Part shown: in pieces, positions 36,916 to 46,712 of the stretch | Layout: each line of letters starts with the position of its first letter | How positions within the stretch are numbered: the first letter of the stretch is position 1 | NCBI GenBank assembly: GCA_900230115.1 | Contig: LT907983.1 | Coordinates: 1,426,001-1,490,000, forward strand | Length of the DNA: 64,000 nt | Source of the DNA: Spirosomataceae bacterium TFI 002 | Lineage (GTDB): Bacteria; Bacteroidota; Bacteroidia; Cytophagales; Spirosomataceae | Direction: 5' to 3' | Position numbers and translations under genes: made by a program | Notes under the pieces: generated by a model | What the model saw: the letters and a program-made list of their open reading frames with translations, nothing else | Told to the model about the DNA's origin: nothing | Database searches by the model: none

Positions 36916-37008
36916 ATGAAGCCTACGCTATTGAATCTTGTATTATTAATTCTGTATACATCTGCCACAGCCCAAACGCTCGTATTTCACTACTCCACGC
37001 CATATTGA
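36916..37008 (+). pseudogene. Decayed exported protein start (5' remnant B)
   Basis: ATG 36916 gives a 30-residue peptide, MKPTLLNLVLLILYTSATAQ plus ten residues, then TGA. The signal peptide and the 27-bp block at 36958-36984 match remnant A at 35638. It occupies part of the 300-bp gap before the zinc-finger/SDR gene; the rest of that gap shows nothing recognisable. Confidence 0.4.
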
Positions 37009-37176
37009 ATGCCAATTTTTAAAGAAAGCTAACTACGAATTGCTTAAAGTTAAAATTTCAATGTAGATAAGAGAAATGGGTTGTAGACCATTCATGTCTT
37101 TAGCATTTAATCCGAAAAAATCATAACATCATCTATTTCAGTTTTTATCCCTAATTTTGCTGAGTAATAGATACAT

Positions 37177-38703
37177 ATGGGAGATTTGGGAAAATTGAGT
37201 CAAGAAGAAATTGAGCAATGCTTAGCAGTTCTACAAAAACTGAATGCCGATACAAATCAAATTTTCGAAATCCCAACAGATCAACGCATTGCTTTAATCA
37301 AAGCTGCTGGGCAGTTCTCGCGACCAGATAAAGAAGAACTGAGTAGACGACAAAAGGAAGCAAAAAAGCTTTACAAAAAGAAAGCAAAGCTTAAAGATAA
37401 GTCTGCTAAGAAAGCAACAGGAATACGATCAGCTCGTGAAGCAAGTATCTTTATTGCTCCCAAAATGATCGCCCCCACTAATGTGGAAAAAATAATTCTT
37501 GACACACCGAGAGAATGCTATGTATGTAAAAAGTTTTATGGCACACTCCATCATTTTTACGATAGCATGTGTGGAGATTGTGGTGATTTCAACTACGCCA
37601 AGCGATTCCAAACCGCCGATCTCACTGGTCAATATGCTCTGGTTACTGGTTCAAGGCTAAAAATAGGCTATCACATTACCCTACAAATGCTCAAGGCTGG
37701 AGCAACAGTAATTGCCACCACTCGTTTTCCTGCAGATTCTGCTATTAGATTTTCTAAAGAACCAGATTTTGAGGATTGGGGACATCGACTAAAAATTCAT
37801 GGTCTCGACTTACGACACATTCCAAGTGTGGAGTTGTTTTGCGATTTTATAACGCAACAGTACGATAGATTGGATATTTTGATCAATAATGCTGCTCAAA
37901 CTGTGCGAAGGCCTTCGGGCTTTTATCTTCATCTCATGCCCAATGAGACAAAGCCAACAGATGAATTACCAGCAAAAGCTCAGCAACTATTGACCGATCA
38001 CATCGCTTGCTTGCAAGAACTCAACACCCTAAGTGCTGGCTACTCCGAAGGCAAAAACTTACCAGTGAGCTGGCACGGAAAACAACTGGGAATTGGACTA
38101 AGTGCCTCTGCCAAACTTTCGCAAATACCATATAGCATCGACGATAGCTTATCCACCGCAGAGGCTTTCCCCGAAGGAAAATTGGATGCCGATTTGCAAC
38201 AAGTTGACCTAAGAGAAACCAACAGCTGGCGATTGAAATTGGGAGAAATACACACCAACGAAATGCTGGAAGTACAACTCGTAAATTCTGTTGCTCCATT
38301 TGTGCTTTGTAATCGCTTGGTGAATATCATGAAGAAAGAAAACACAGGCATGAAGCACATCATCAATGTATCTGCCATGGAGGGGAAGTTTCACAAGTGG
38401 CACAAAGAAGATCGCCATCCACATACAAATATGGCAAAGGCAGCATTGAACATGATGACGCTTACTTCTTCTTCCGATTTTGCAAAATATGGTATCTACA
38501 CCAATGCCGTTGACACTGGTTGGGTAACGGACGAAGACCCTGCAATTTTGGCCCAGAAAAAAGTAGAACTACACGATTTTCAACCTCCACTCGATATTGT
38601 AGACGGTGCAGCCAGAGTTCTTGACCCACTATTTGATGGCATCAATACAGGAAAACACTGGTGTGGTAAATTCTTGAAAGATTATGTACCTACAGATTGG
38701 TAG
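37177..38703 (+). CDS. Zinc-finger plus short-chain dehydrogenase-like protein without catalytic Tyr
   Basis: 508 residues. Residues 1-100 are a charged helical region with a Lys-rich stretch (about 54-80). Cys114, Cys117, Cys132 and Cys135 (CYVC, CGDC) form a probable zinc ribbon. An SDR Rossmann domain follows: TGSRLKIG at 158-165, NNAA at 237-240, Ser399 in INVSA. At the catalytic YxxxK position the sequence is TNMAK (417-421), so Lys421 is kept but the Tyr is Thr. Large insertions (about 245-345) interrupt the domain. It may be a non-classical reductase or an NAD(H)-binding non-enzyme. Confidence 0.8.
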   Translation: MGDLGKLSQEEIEQCLAVLQKLNADTNQIFEIPTDQRIALIKAAGQFSRPDKEELSRRQKEAKKLYKKKAKLKDKSAKKATGIRSAREASIFIAPKMIAPTNVEKIILDTPRECYVCKKFYGTLHHFYDSMCGDCGDFNYAKRFQTADLTGQYALVTGSRLKIGYHITLQMLKAGATVIATTRFPADSAIRFSKEPDFEDWGHRLKIHGLDLRHIPSVELFCDFITQQYDRLDILINNAAQTVRRPSGFYLHLMPNETKPTDELPAKAQQLLTDHIACLQELNTLSAGYSEGKNLPVSWHGKQLGIGLSASAKLSQIPYSIDDSLSTAEAFPEGKLDADLQQVDLRETNSWRLKLGEIHTNEMLEVQLVNSVAPFVLCNRLVNIMKKENTGMKHIINVSAMEGKFHKWHKEDRHPHTNMAKAALNMMTLTSSSDFAKYGIYTNAVDTGWVTDEDPAILAQKKVELHDFQPPLDIVDGAARVLDPLFDGINTGKHWCGKFLKDYVPTDW

Positions 38704-38734
38704 AACTTTCCTGAGCAAAAAAAACTAAGGTTTA

Positions 38735-39961
38735 CTACTTATACGAAATCTTAAAAATAGTCCCATTCAAGTCGTCACACACATATAATTCTCCATTTGG
38801 CCCCATGGCTAGTCCGCAAGGGCGATGCTGAATTGGGCCAGTAGGGTTTGCCAAATCTACACCTGCAAAATTATCAGCAAAAATCTCCCATTTGCCACTT
38901 GGTTTACCATTTTTGAAGGGTACAAAAGCTACGAAATAACCTTTCTTTAACTCAGCAGACTGACCGTGAAATGCAATAAAAGCTCCGTTTCTATATTTCT
39001 TAGGAAATGAATTCCCTGTGTAAAAAAGCAAGTCATTGGGTCCTAAATGAGCAGGAAAGCCCACAATAGGACTTAGAATATCGTCACCAGCTTCTTTTTT
39101 ACCATCACCACCATATTCTGGAGTTAGCATTTTCTTTTTCTGAAAATGGTCGTAATATACATTTGGCCAGCCAGCATCGGCTCCTTCGTGTAATTCATAG
39201 AGCGTTTCAGCCGGCAAAAGACTGCTTTGCTCTGGCGTATAAAACTGAGGATAAAAGTCATGAAACTGACCTCTACCATGCACAGCTGCAAACAAACTAT
39301 TTGTTTCAAAATTCCAATCGATAGCTACTGAATTTTTAAGTCCTGTTGCATATCTAGTGCCATCTGAAAAAGATTGATTGAGCACATTGGCATTATATTT
39401 CCAAATTCCCCCTGCAGAATCTAAAATGGTACATGGCACCATCCCTTCACCTGTTCCCGCAATTCTACACGGGTCGTTCCAAGAGCCTATGGTTACATAG
39501 ATATTAGATTCATTATCTATCACAAATGGCTTCGCGTTATCACGCTTATGATCGGCCATTCCAGATACAATTAGTTCAGGCTTATTTTTGTCGATAATCT
39601 CCTGGTTTTCGTCAAGCTTATACCTAAAAATAGCAGAGTTGGAAGACACGTATAGATACGAATCTTTTAGCAAAACTTCAGTACCTCTAGCATTGCCAAT
39701 CTCCTTTTTGTTATCCAAAATACCATTGCCATTGCTGTCTTTCAAGACCAAAAAACCATCGTCTTTTGAGCGATTGGCATAGATTGTACCGTTCTTAGAA
39801 ATGGTCAAATGTCTTGGCGAACCCAATTCTGTACCTACCACTTTTACCGAAAAACCTTTGGGTACAATGATATTGTTTTGGCTTTCTAATTGTGCGTGAG
39901 AATTTTGACTAAGCCCTAGAAAAAGGATGCTTGCAATACATGTGAAAAGAGAATACTTCAT
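38735..39961 (-). CDS. Exported sorbosone/PQQ-type sugar dehydrogenase-like beta-propeller
   Basis: 408 residues from ATG 39961, which starts a signal peptide (MKYSLFTCIASILFLGLSQ, cleavage near SHAQ); the longer frame to 40063 adds non-leader residues. The six-bladed propeller of the GDH/L-sorbosone dehydrogenase family is indicated by FSVKVVGTELGSPRHLTI, SGMADHKRDNAKPFVID, GLKNSVAIDWN, EGADAGWPNVYYD and IQHRPCGLAMGPNGELYV. Family members oxidise aldoses with PQQ, though many exported homologues lack proven activity. Start lies 67 bases from the end of the operon at 40029. Confidence 0.82.
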   Translation of the reverse strand: MKYSLFTCIASILFLGLSQNSHAQLESQNNIIVPKGFSVKVVGTELGSPRHLTISKNGTIYANRSKDDGFLVLKDSNGNGILDNKKEIGNARGTEVLLKDSYLYVSSNSAIFRYKLDENQEIIDKNKPELIVSGMADHKRDNAKPFVIDNESNIYVTIGSWNDPCRIAGTGEGMVPCTILDSAGGIWKYNANVLNQSFSDGTRYATGLKNSVAIDWNFETNSLFAAVHGRGQFHDFYPQFYTPEQSSLLPAETLYELHEGADAGWPNVYYDHFQKKKMLTPEYGGDGKKEAGDDILSPIVGFPAHLGPNDLLFYTGNSFPKKYRNGAFIAFHGQSAELKKGYFVAFVPFKNGKPSGKWEIFADNFAGVDLANPTGPIQHRPCGLAMGPNGELYVCDDLNGTIFKISYK

Positions 39962-40028
39962 TGTGAATATTGTTAGGTTAGGGCAAAGAGTTCGATTTAA
40001 AGATAATTTTAGGAGCTTGATAGCAATG

Positions 40029-40799
40029 TCATAGCCTTTCAATCCCCATACCTCCATCGGCAATGATGACTTGTCCGGTCGTATAAGGTATCCCTTGAGT
40101 AACTAGGCTTTTTACAATTGCTCCTATTTCCTCCACACTACCCAGCCTTTTGATTGGCAGTACTCCGTCAGAAATCATCTTATTGTACTTATCCAAAACA
40201 CCTGAAGTCATATCGGTTATAATGATACCAGGACGAACTTCATATACGGGAATTTCATGCTCACTAAGTTTTACTGCAAGCAACTTGGTAAGCATCGCAA
40301 TTCCTGCTTTGGAAATGCAATACTCTCCCCTATTAACCGATGCTACCGTAGCAGAAATAGAGGAAATATTAACTATACAGCCCACAAAAGCATCATTTTT
40401 CTGCTTTTCGGCGATCATCCATTTCGCAGCATATTGCGAAAGAAAGACCACACCTTTCAGGTTGATATCTAATAAATAATCGAAATCTTCTTCTTCTATT
40501 TCTAAAAAGTCCTTACGAACTCGTGGAGCTACACCCGCATTGTTAATCAACACGTTCAAATGCCCAAATTCACTTTTGATTTTATCAAAAATAGATTGTC
40601 GGCCACTAGCATCTCCAATATTTCCTTGGCAATAAATAACTTTAACTCCATAAGCAGCCACTTCCGACATTACTTCTGTTACAGCCTCCTCAGGACGTTG
40701 CCCATTTAGTGCAATATCGTATCCTGCCTCTGCTAAGCTTTTTGCAATACCAAGTCCTATTCCTCTTGTTCCTCCTGTAATTAATGCTGTTTTTCTCAT
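40029..40799 (-). CDS. SDR family oxidoreductase (3-ketoacyl-ACP reductase-like)
   Basis: 256 residues, classical SDR with [15 protein letters not shown] at the N-terminus, NNAG in the middle, catalytic Ser in VNISSIS, and the Tyr/Lys in [11 protein letters not shown](P)H-dependent alcohol/ketone oxidoreductase. Its ATG overlaps the stop of the flavin oxidoreductase gene by four bases (40796-40799), the third gene of a coupled GH88-flavin enzyme-SDR operon. In that context a KduD-like role on keto-deoxy-uronates from unsaturated uronic acid is plausible, an inference from neighbours. Confidence 0.88.
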   Translation of the reverse strand: MRKTALITGGTRGIGLGIAKSLAEAGYDIALNGQRPEEAVTEVMSEVAAYGVKVIYCQGNIGDASGRQSIFDKIKSEFGHLNVLINNAGVAPRVRKDFLEIEEEDFDYLLDINLKGVVFLSQYAAKWMIAEKQKNDAFVGCIVNISSISATVASVNRGEYCISKAGIAMLTKLLAVKLSEHEIPVYEVRPGIIITDMTSGVLDKYNKMISDGVLPIKRLGSVEEIGAIVKSLVTQGIPYTTGQVIIADGGMGIERL

Positions 40800-42226
40800 T
40801 TGATAGCTTTCAATTCGTCATGAACTGGCATTTGTTTATAGTAAGGATCGAGTGGGAAACAACCTGAGATTATTCCGTTTCTTGGTGCTGTTGTACAATC
40901 AGAAAAAGTACGACAGATCTTGTTCCTTGTGAGTGTATTTTCTTGTAAAATATCTGCTGGCATGTCTGGATACGAAAGAACCATTCTTCCAAACCCTACT
41001 GAATCAACCATTCCTTCGGCTAGGACTTTATGTGCCACATTTGGCAACCATTCTTGCAAATAAGAATATGCTGAACCCACAATTACCAACTCGGGAAAAG
41101 ATGCCTTGATATCAGCTGTCGCTTTTATTTGACGTGCAACTCCTACAAATGGATCCTCAGGAGGAGTGTACCCATCCGATGGCGGAAATAATGCTGGACG
41201 TATAATATGAGGATTGTAATATGGACTACCTGCTGTAAGGCAAATCAATTGAATTCCTAGTGACTGAGCCAGTTCTAAGAACTGTTTTGGCTCACTAAGG
41301 TCTTCTCCCAAGCCGTCAGTTGCTCCACCAAATGCATATTTGTAGCTACTCTCACTAGAAGCTGGAATCCCTACACCTTCTCCATCGGCCTTAAATGGCA
41401 ACCAATCAAAAACACTTAACCTGATACCAATTTCTAGCCCAGGAGCAGCAGCGTTGATGCCGCTTACTATATCTCTCAAAAACCTTGTTCTATTCTCAAA
41501 ACTTCCACCATACTTTCCTTCACGGTCATACGAACTCAAAAATTCGTGTCCTAGGTAACCATGGCAATGCTTGATATCTACAAAGTGAAAACCAGCTTTT
41601 TGAGCTAGTACTGCCGCTTTGATATAATCTTGAATAAGACTATCAATATCAGCATCTGTCATGATGGGATAATCATCTTCGAAGCCAAACTTCTTGTTCA
41701 ATATTGGATGGCTATATAAAATTTGCGGCTCCCACTTTTTGTGATCATTTGGCTTACAAAATCTACCAGAGTGAGTCAACTGAAGTCCAATTACTAAATC
41801 ATCTGTGCTTTCAAAAGCAGCTCCATGCTCTTTGAGAAGCATTTCATACAAATCTACAAAGTCTTGAAAATTCGCTTCGTTGATCATCAATTGGTTGGGG
41901 TTAGCCCTTCCACTTGGTCTCACCGCTACCGCCTCGCAGCCCCAAAGTAATTTTGCCCCACTGATCGCAAAGTTTTTCCAACGACGCTTAGTATGCTCTG
42001 TTGGTTTACCATCGGTTGTACCATCCCAACCTTCCATTGGTAGAATACACATGCTATTACCAATATTTCTTCCGCTCTTTAGCTCAATAATTTTTGCAAA
42101 AGGTTCAGACTTCCATTCTGCATCAAAAGGCATTTCTGCACCTATATCAGTTAAATGCTTTCGTAAATCCTCTGCAGTTTTTAACTGTGCTACTCTTTTA
42201 TATTTAGGTTTGTTCTTCCCGCTCAT
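40796..42226 (-). CDS. NADH:flavin oxidoreductase, old yellow enzyme family
   Basis: 476 residues, FMN-binding TIM barrel. Seen: [13 protein letters not shown] with the His that contacts substrate, [17 protein letters not shown], the Arg in GIRLSVFDW, and the C-terminal [15 protein letters not shown] followed by a Cys-containing [11 protein letters not shown] segment. It is longer than simple OYE proteins but lacks the FAD/NAD domains of the 2,4-dienoyl-CoA reductase group. It is coupled by 4-base overlaps on both sides (40796-40799 and 42223-42226), so it acts with GH88 and an SDR, pointing to a sugar-derived substrate with a conjugated C=C bond. Confidence 0.88.
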   Translation of the reverse strand: MSGKNKPKYKRVAQLKTAEDLRKHLTDIGAEMPFDAEWKSEPFAKIIELKSGRNIGNSMCILPMEGWDGTTDGKPTEHTKRRWKNFAISGAKLLWGCEAVAVRPSGRANPNQLMINEANFQDFVDLYEMLLKEHGAAFESTDDLVIGLQLTHSGRFCKPNDHKKWEPQILYSHPILNKKFGFEDDYPIMTDADIDSLIQDYIKAAVLAQKAGFHFVDIKHCHGYLGHEFLSSYDREGKYGGSFENRTRFLRDIVSGINAAAPGLEIGIRLSVFDWLPFKADGEGVGIPASSESSYKYAFGGATDGLGEDLSEPKQFLELAQSLGIQLICLTAGSPYYNPHIIRPALFPPSDGYTPPEDPFVGVARQIKATADIKASFPELVIVGSAYSYLQEWLPNVAHKVLAEGMVDSVGFGRMVLSYPDMPADILQENTLTRNKICRTFSDCTTAPRNGIISGCFPLDPYYKQMPVHDELKAIK

Positions 42227-43590
42227 AGTATTTCTTCTAAACAGTTAAAATATTGATAGTAGCGATCACCGCTATTCATTTTAGTAATCAAAAGTGCCAA
42301 TTCGCGAGCATGATAATCACCCCACATACTTGACTCTCCTTTTGGAATTTCCGATCCCTTTGGAATAAAATCCCAATCATTTGGTCTGTGATATATAGAA
42401 TGTAATGTTAAGCCCTCATGATTTTTATCAGTTGATAAATATGGCTCACTGAAAAGGGATTTGGCAGAAACTAATCCCGCTTGTATATACTTTTTATCGT
42501 TTAGATAATTTCCTAATCTTATAAGTCCTTGAGCAGCAATAGCAGCAGCTGAACTATCAATTGGTTCAAATGCATTATTGGGGTCTGAAGGCTTATCATA
42601 AATTCCTTCAATATTTACTAATCCTGGAGCTCCTGTATCCCAATAAGGAATTCCATCTGTGGCAGTATAATCTATGAAAAAGTCACAGGTGGCCTTGGCT
42701 CCTTTTTCCATGATGGCAATAAGTTCTTTTTTACTACCAAAACCTTCAAAATCGGCATCAGGAATATGCTGCATCAACTCTAACTCCTCCGCAAAGCCGA
42801 GAATCGCCCAAGCTAAACCTCTTGTCCATGTGCTAAACCCACTATAACCTTGCTGTGTACTGCTAGATCTAAAATTTCCATCATTGGTGTTGAAGATGCA
42901 CTCATGAGCTGTTCTACCCCATAAGTCATACTTATCTCTTCCTTCACCATAAAAGACATTGTATTTTGCAGTTGCTGCAATATGTTTGTAGGCTCTTTCT
43001 AGTAAATTTATCGTTTTGTCGTTCTCACCCTTGAACTCGTGGTTCATCATGTGAGACATCAACACAATCCTTACTGAACGAATGGTATCCACAAACAAAG
43101 AATGAGGACCATTGAAAGAATGTATAAAACCACCATCTACAGTGTTTGTCCATCGCATTGCTTGAACAGAACCACTTACCTTAATTGCTAGACGGTAGTA
43201 TTCTTTTTCCCAGTCTGTAGCTTTAATTGTTCCTTCATTTATCAATCTCAAAAGATTACCATAAGTGCTCAGGTTATTGAAACCATGATCATGAACACCA
43301 ATATGAGTAAGATGAGGAGCCATTTTTTCAATGGTATTTTTTCTTCCTATTTCTAGAAACTCCTCGTCACCAGTAGCTTCAAACTGTAGAATAGACGAAC
43401 CGTATTGAAATCCTTGTGTCCACTCTGTCCAGCCACGAGATGTATATTTACCATTGCTTGTAAACACTGGTGCTCCTTCGTAAGTATCGAAATTGGCTTC
43501 TATTGATTTTATCTTCTCTCCAGATAATTTCCAAAAATCGTTTAGAGAACTTTCTAAATCTTTTGCTTTTAATTTTTCGTCAATAATCAT
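42223..43590 (-). CDS. GH88 family unsaturated glucuronyl hydrolase-like protein
   Basis: 455 residues, an (alpha/alpha)6 barrel enzyme that hydrates and removes 4,5-unsaturated uronic acid left by polysaccharide lyases. Motifs: [53 protein letters not shown] with Asp, and [18 protein letters not shown]. There is no signal peptide, so it acts in the cytoplasm on imported oligosaccharides. First gene of the three-gene operon. A palindromic ATACGTAT lies in the upstream gap near 43640 and could be an operator, but the evidence is weak. Confidence 0.9.
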   Translation of the reverse strand: MIIDEKLKAKDLESSLNDFWKLSGEKIKSIEANFDTYEGAPVFTSNGKYTSRGWTEWTQGFQYGSSILQFEATGDEEFLEIGRKNTIEKMAPHLTHIGVHDHGFNNLSTYGNLLRLINEGTIKATDWEKEYYRLAIKVSGSVQAMRWTNTVDGGFIHSFNGPHSLFVDTIRSVRIVLMSHMMNHEFKGENDKTINLLERAYKHIAATAKYNVFYGEGRDKYDLWGRTAHECIFNTNDGNFRSSSTQQGYSGFSTWTRGLAWAILGFAEELELMQHIPDADFEGFGSKKELIAIMEKGAKATCDFFIDYTATDGIPYWDTGAPGLVNIEGIYDKPSDPNNAFEPIDSSAAAIAAQGLIRLGNYLNDKKYIQAGLVSAKSLFSEPYLSTDKNHEGLTLHSIYHRPNDWDFIPKGSEIPKGESSMWGDYHARELALLITKMNSGDRYYQYFNCLEEIL

Positions 43591-43760
43591 TAAAATAGGT
43601 ATAAAATCATGAATTCAACAAATAACTTTCTTCGTTATACGTATTTCCATGATCAGGTTGAATAAGTATAGTGAAGTAATGAAAAAACATCAAATTGTCA
43701 AAAATATACACCAACTACCTCTCTTATTTGATCAAAAAAGTATTGAAACAAATGGTATTT

Positions 43761-44390
43761 CTATCTAATTAAATCTAGCAATTCTCCCTTTAGGTCTTTT
43801 TCCGTGTCAACGTCATTTAGCGTTGGAAGTAGCGAATAACTTAATTTATTTTCAATAAAAGCATCTTCTGCTTGTTGACCTACATTTTCGTGGCTCCACT
43901 CTTTGTTTAAAAATAGGCTTTTTAAAACTTCGTCTAGCTTTTCGCCTAGTTGACTAAAGTTAAAACCAATGGTATAATAACCTCCGTCAAATGCCTTCCC
44001 AAGTATGGCATCATTCTTTTCCAAGGCTTCAAACCCTTGTTCTAATATTTTGGAACTTAGGTCAAAACAATCGCTTCCTATGATCATTACCTTTTCTAAC
44101 CCTTCTTGAGAGGCACGCTGAAATGCATCTAACATTTTATCACCCAGATTTGGAGAAGGGTGCTGGAGTTCTTTTTGAAAAAGATCATTTGGCCATTCAT
44201 CATTCAAGTCAACAGCTTTAGAATAAAACAAAAGGCGTTTCACATCAAGTTTTTCCGCATTGTCTCTTGTGTGTTGCAATAAGTATCGATACACTATGAG
44301 AGCCTTCTCATCGCCGACTGTAGCAGCGAGTCGTGTTTTAGCTTTTCCTAGTTCTGGATTTTTTATGAAAATAATGAGTGCATTCAGCAT
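43761..44390 (-). CDS. DUF2064 / TIGR04282 family glycosyltransferase
   Basis: 209 residues with the nucleotide-transferase-like fold of the TIGR04282 family: IIFIKNPELGKAKTRLAATVGDEKAL, then MIIGSDCFDLSS with a metal-binding Asp, DAILGKAFDGGYYTIGF, and LNDVDTEKDL at the end. The family is named from arsenosugar biosynthesis clusters, but many copies occur without arsenic genes, as here. The product is unknown. The gene is divergent from ridA, 37 bases apart. Confidence 0.85.
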   Translation of the reverse strand: MLNALIIFIKNPELGKAKTRLAATVGDEKALIVYRYLLQHTRDNAEKLDVKRLLFYSKAVDLNDEWPNDLFQKELQHPSPNLGDKMLDAFQRASQEGLEKVMIIGSDCFDLSSKILEQGFEALEKNDAILGKAFDGGYYTIGFNFSQLGEKLDEVLKSLFLNKEWSHENVGQQAEDAFIENKLSYSLLPTLNDVDTEKDLKGELLDLIR

Positions 44391-44400
44391 CTTAAATTTT

Positions 44401-44408
44401 TAGCTTTG
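44401..44408 (+). promoter_or_regulatory. -7 promoter element before ridA
   Basis: TAGCTTTG matches TAnnTTTG exactly, 20 bases before the ridA ATG, implying a very short leader. No -33 TTTG at the expected distance. Confidence 0.4.
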
Positions 44409-44427
44409 TGTAAAAGTAATATGAATA

Positions 44428-44796
44428 ATGAAGAAAGAAATAATATTTAGTCCAGACGCCCCAGCTCCAATAGGACCGTATAGCCAAGCAGTAAAAGTTG
44501 GTGATATGATTTTCGTTTCAGGCCAAATCGCTTTTGACGCATCACAAAGTGGTGACATCAACCTGGAAACACATGAAGTAATGAAAAACATACTCCATAT
44601 ACTCAAAGCAGCCGGAATTGGTTTTAATAATGTCGTAAAATCCAGTATTTTCCTAAAAAACATGGATGATTTTGGAAAGGTAAATGAAGTCTATGGCTCT
44701 TACTTCATATCGGAACCACCAGCAAGAGAAACTGTTCAAGTTGCTAAATTGCCAAAGGATGTAAACGTGGAGATTTCTGTTATTGCTGCAGTTTAA
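44428..44796 (+). CDS. RidA family reactive enamine/imine deaminase
   Basis: 122 residues, RidA (YjgF/UK114) family trimeric deaminase that hydrolyses reactive 2-aminoacrylate-type imines from PLP enzymes. Motifs: APAPIGPYSQAVKVGDMIFVSGQI at the start (Tyr of the active site in GPYSQ) and PPARETVQVAKLP with the substrate-binding Arg, then VNVEISVIAAV. The gene stands alone with its own promoter box; an exported TIM-barrel gene follows 83 bases later. Confidence 0.93.
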   Translation: MKKEIIFSPDAPAPIGPYSQAVKVGDMIFVSGQIAFDASQSGDINLETHEVMKNILHILKAAGIGFNNVVKSSIFLKNMDDFGKVNEVYGSYFISEPPARETVQVAKLPKDVNVEISVIAAV

Positions 44797-44879
44797 GATA
44801 TTAATTGCACGTGAGCTTTAATTGCAAAATATCTATATTTTCGCTAGAATTACTTCAGCGAAATTCAACCCAGACATAA

Positions 44880-45800
44880 ATGAAAAACAGAAGAGATTTC
44901 TTAAAAGGATCAGCATTTGCTTTAGCTGCGATGGCAGCACCGACAATATCCCAAGCCACGCCAACCGTAAAAGGAGAAAAATTCAAACTACCATATGCTC
45001 CGCATTTTGGCATGTTTAAGAATTCTGCTGGCGACGATTTGATCGACCAATTGCGATTCATGCACGAACAAGGATTCACTGCAATGGAAGACAATGGGAT
45101 GATGGCACGAAGTGTAGAAACACAAAAATCCATTGGTGACTTTATGGCAAAAAACAACATGGCCATGGGAGTTTTTGTAGTCAATTTCAATGGCTGGCCA
45201 CCAGAAACTACTTTAGCATCTGGAAATAAGGAGTGGAAAGACAAGTTCTTAGCCAAATGTAGAGAAGCAGTGGAAGTCGCAAAAAGAGTGAATGCAACTT
45301 ACATGACGGTCGTTCCAGGTAATTTTGATAGATCCATTCCAATGGATGTCCAAAATGCCAATGTGATAGAAACACTCAAACGTGCCACTGATATTTTTGA
45401 ACCTCATGGACTTACCATGGTTTTGGAACCTTTGTCGGATAACCCAGACCTTTTCTTGCGTTTTTCTGATCAGTCTTACATGATATGCAAAGCAGTGGAT
45501 AGCCCAGCTTGCAAAATCCTTTTCGACATGTATCACATGCAGCGAAATGAAGGTAGGTTATCTCGAAACATCGATCTTGTTTGGGACGAAATTGGTTATT
45601 TCCAAATTGGCGATGAACCTGGTCGAAAAGAACCTACTACAGGTGAAATCAACTACAAGTATTTGTTCAAGCGAATAAGTGATAGAGCTAAAAAAGAAGG
45701 CCGAAGCTTCATTTATGGTATGGAACATGGGAATTTCTTCCCTGGCAAAGAAGGTGAACAAAAATTGATTGAAGCATACCGCTGGAGCGATATTGAATAA
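44880..45800 (+). CDS. Exported hydroxypyruvate isomerase-like TIM-barrel protein
   Basis: 306 residues with a twin-arginine leader (KNRRDFLKGSAFALAAMAAP). The TIM barrel resembles hydroxypyruvate isomerase and the sugar phosphate isomerase/epimerase superfamily: PHFGMFKNSAGDDLIDQL, VLEPLSDNPDLF with a metal-binding Glu, ILFDMYHMQRNEG with Asp-His, QIGDEPGRKEPTTGEINY, and GMEHGNF near the end. Exported versions likely act on keto-sugars. The substrate is unknown. Different subtype from the 7-9 kb paralogues. Confidence 0.88.
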   Translation: MKNRRDFLKGSAFALAAMAAPTISQATPTVKGEKFKLPYAPHFGMFKNSAGDDLIDQLRFMHEQGFTAMEDNGMMARSVETQKSIGDFMAKNNMAMGVFVVNFNGWPPETTLASGNKEWKDKFLAKCREAVEVAKRVNATYMTVVPGNFDRSIPMDVQNANVIETLKRATDIFEPHGLTMVLEPLSDNPDLFLRFSDQSYMICKAVDSPACKILFDMYHMQRNEGRLSRNIDLVWDEIGYFQIGDEPGRKEPTTGEINYKYLFKRISDRAKKEGRSFIYGMEHGNFFPGKEGEQKLIEAYRWSDIE

Positions 45801-45867
45801 TATTAATAACTGTTTGTTTTAATTTGTAGTTTTCATCTTGAAAATCAAGTTTCCATTCCTTTTCACC

Positions 45868-45875
45868 TATTTTTG
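45868..45875 (+). promoter_or_regulatory. -7 promoter element before the membrane protein gene
   Basis: TATTTTTG matches TAnnTTTG exactly, 16 bases before the ATG at 45892. No good -33 partner. Confidence 0.35.
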
Positions 45876-45891
45876 ACAAAAAATCTAAATC

Positions 45892-46314
45892 ATGTACGAA
45901 ATATTAAAAAACATACACCACTACCTTGCTTTTATTACGCTTGCACTTCTTGCTTGGGCATTTATAGGCGGATTGATTGGCACGTTCACAGAGAAAGCAT
46001 GGGACGACTCCAATAGAAAAACAAACTTATTTGCCCTTATAGCAACTCATACAATGCTACTATTAGGACTAGTATTGTTAGGTATGTCAATGTCTGGAGC
46101 AGACATGGGAGAGATCATGAAAAATGCAGTAGCTCGTAAAACATATGTTGAACACCCTACAGTAGGAATCTTGGCGGCTGTTTTGGTAACTATTGGAAAT
46201 GCTAAATCAAAAGGTAACCTTATGAATGGAAAAAAATTCAAGTCCACTGCGATTTTTTATGGCTTAGGGTTGTTATTGGTAGCAAGTAGACTACCATGGG
46301 ACAAACTATTTTGA
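45892..46314 (+). CDS. Small integral membrane protein, four helices, unknown function
   Basis: 140 residues with four hydrophobic helices (about 10-30, 46-66, 88-104, 118-132). Histidines sit near helix ends: His9-His10 (NIHHYLAF), His53 (ATHTMLLL) and one in VEHPTVGIL. This arrangement recalls small di-haem or copper-type membrane proteins, but no CxxCH or defined family motif is present, so haem binding is only a possibility. It overlaps the next gene by 19 bases, making co-translation likely with a DCC-type thiol protein. Confidence 0.75.
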   Translation: MYEILKNIHHYLAFITLALLAWAFIGGLIGTFTEKAWDDSNRKTNLFALIATHTMLLLGLVLLGMSMSGADMGEIMKNAVARKTYVEHPTVGILAAVLVTIGNAKSKGNLMNGKKFKSTAIFYGLGLLLVASRLPWDKLF

Positions 46315-46712
46315 TTGACAATTCAGAACGAATAATTCTCTTTGATGGAGTGTGCAATTTGTGTAACGGATTTGTACAATTCATTATAAAAAGAGATCCA
46401 GAAGAGATATTTAAGTTTGCAAGTTTACAGTCAGAGTTTGCAAAAAAGATTATAGAACAGCATCCAGAATTGAAAAATCTGGATGCTGTTATTTTTTTGG
46501 ACAAAACTCAAATTTATATAAAATCGGATGCTGCAATTGCTATCTCGCAATTTCTTCCGAATTTGAAATGGACAAAAGTCTTGAAGGTTTTTCCACGAAT
46601 ATTAAGAGATACTGTTTACGATTTTATAGCCAAACACCGCTACTGGCTTTTAGGGAGAAAAGACGAGTGTATGATTCCAACTCCTTCGCTCAAACATCGA
46701 TTTATTTCATAA
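46296..46712 (+). CDS. DCC family thiol-disulfide oxidoreductase (DUF393)
   Basis: 138 residues. The diagnostic DGVCNLCNGFV motif, with the DxxCxxC arrangement that names the family, is at residues about 17-27. The fold is thioredoxin-like with a C-terminal helix FIAKHRYWLLGRKDEC holding another Cys. Role: likely disulphide exchange in the cytoplasm, but substrates are unknown for the family. It overlaps the membrane protein gene upstream and runs 11 bases into the end of the convergent Nudix gene. Confidence 0.88.
   Translation: MGQTILIDNSERIILFDGVCNLCNGFVQFIIKRDPEEIFKFASLQSEFAKKIIEQHPELKNLDAVIFLDKTQIYIKSDAAIAISQFLPNLKWTKVLKVFPRILRDTVYDFIAKHRYWLLGRKDECMIPTPSLKHRFIS

Noticed and set aside
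43620-43660. ATACGTAT palindrome as an operator for the GH88 operon
   Set aside because: Only 8 bp, with poor flanking symmetry and no adjacent regulator gene; too little to list as a site.
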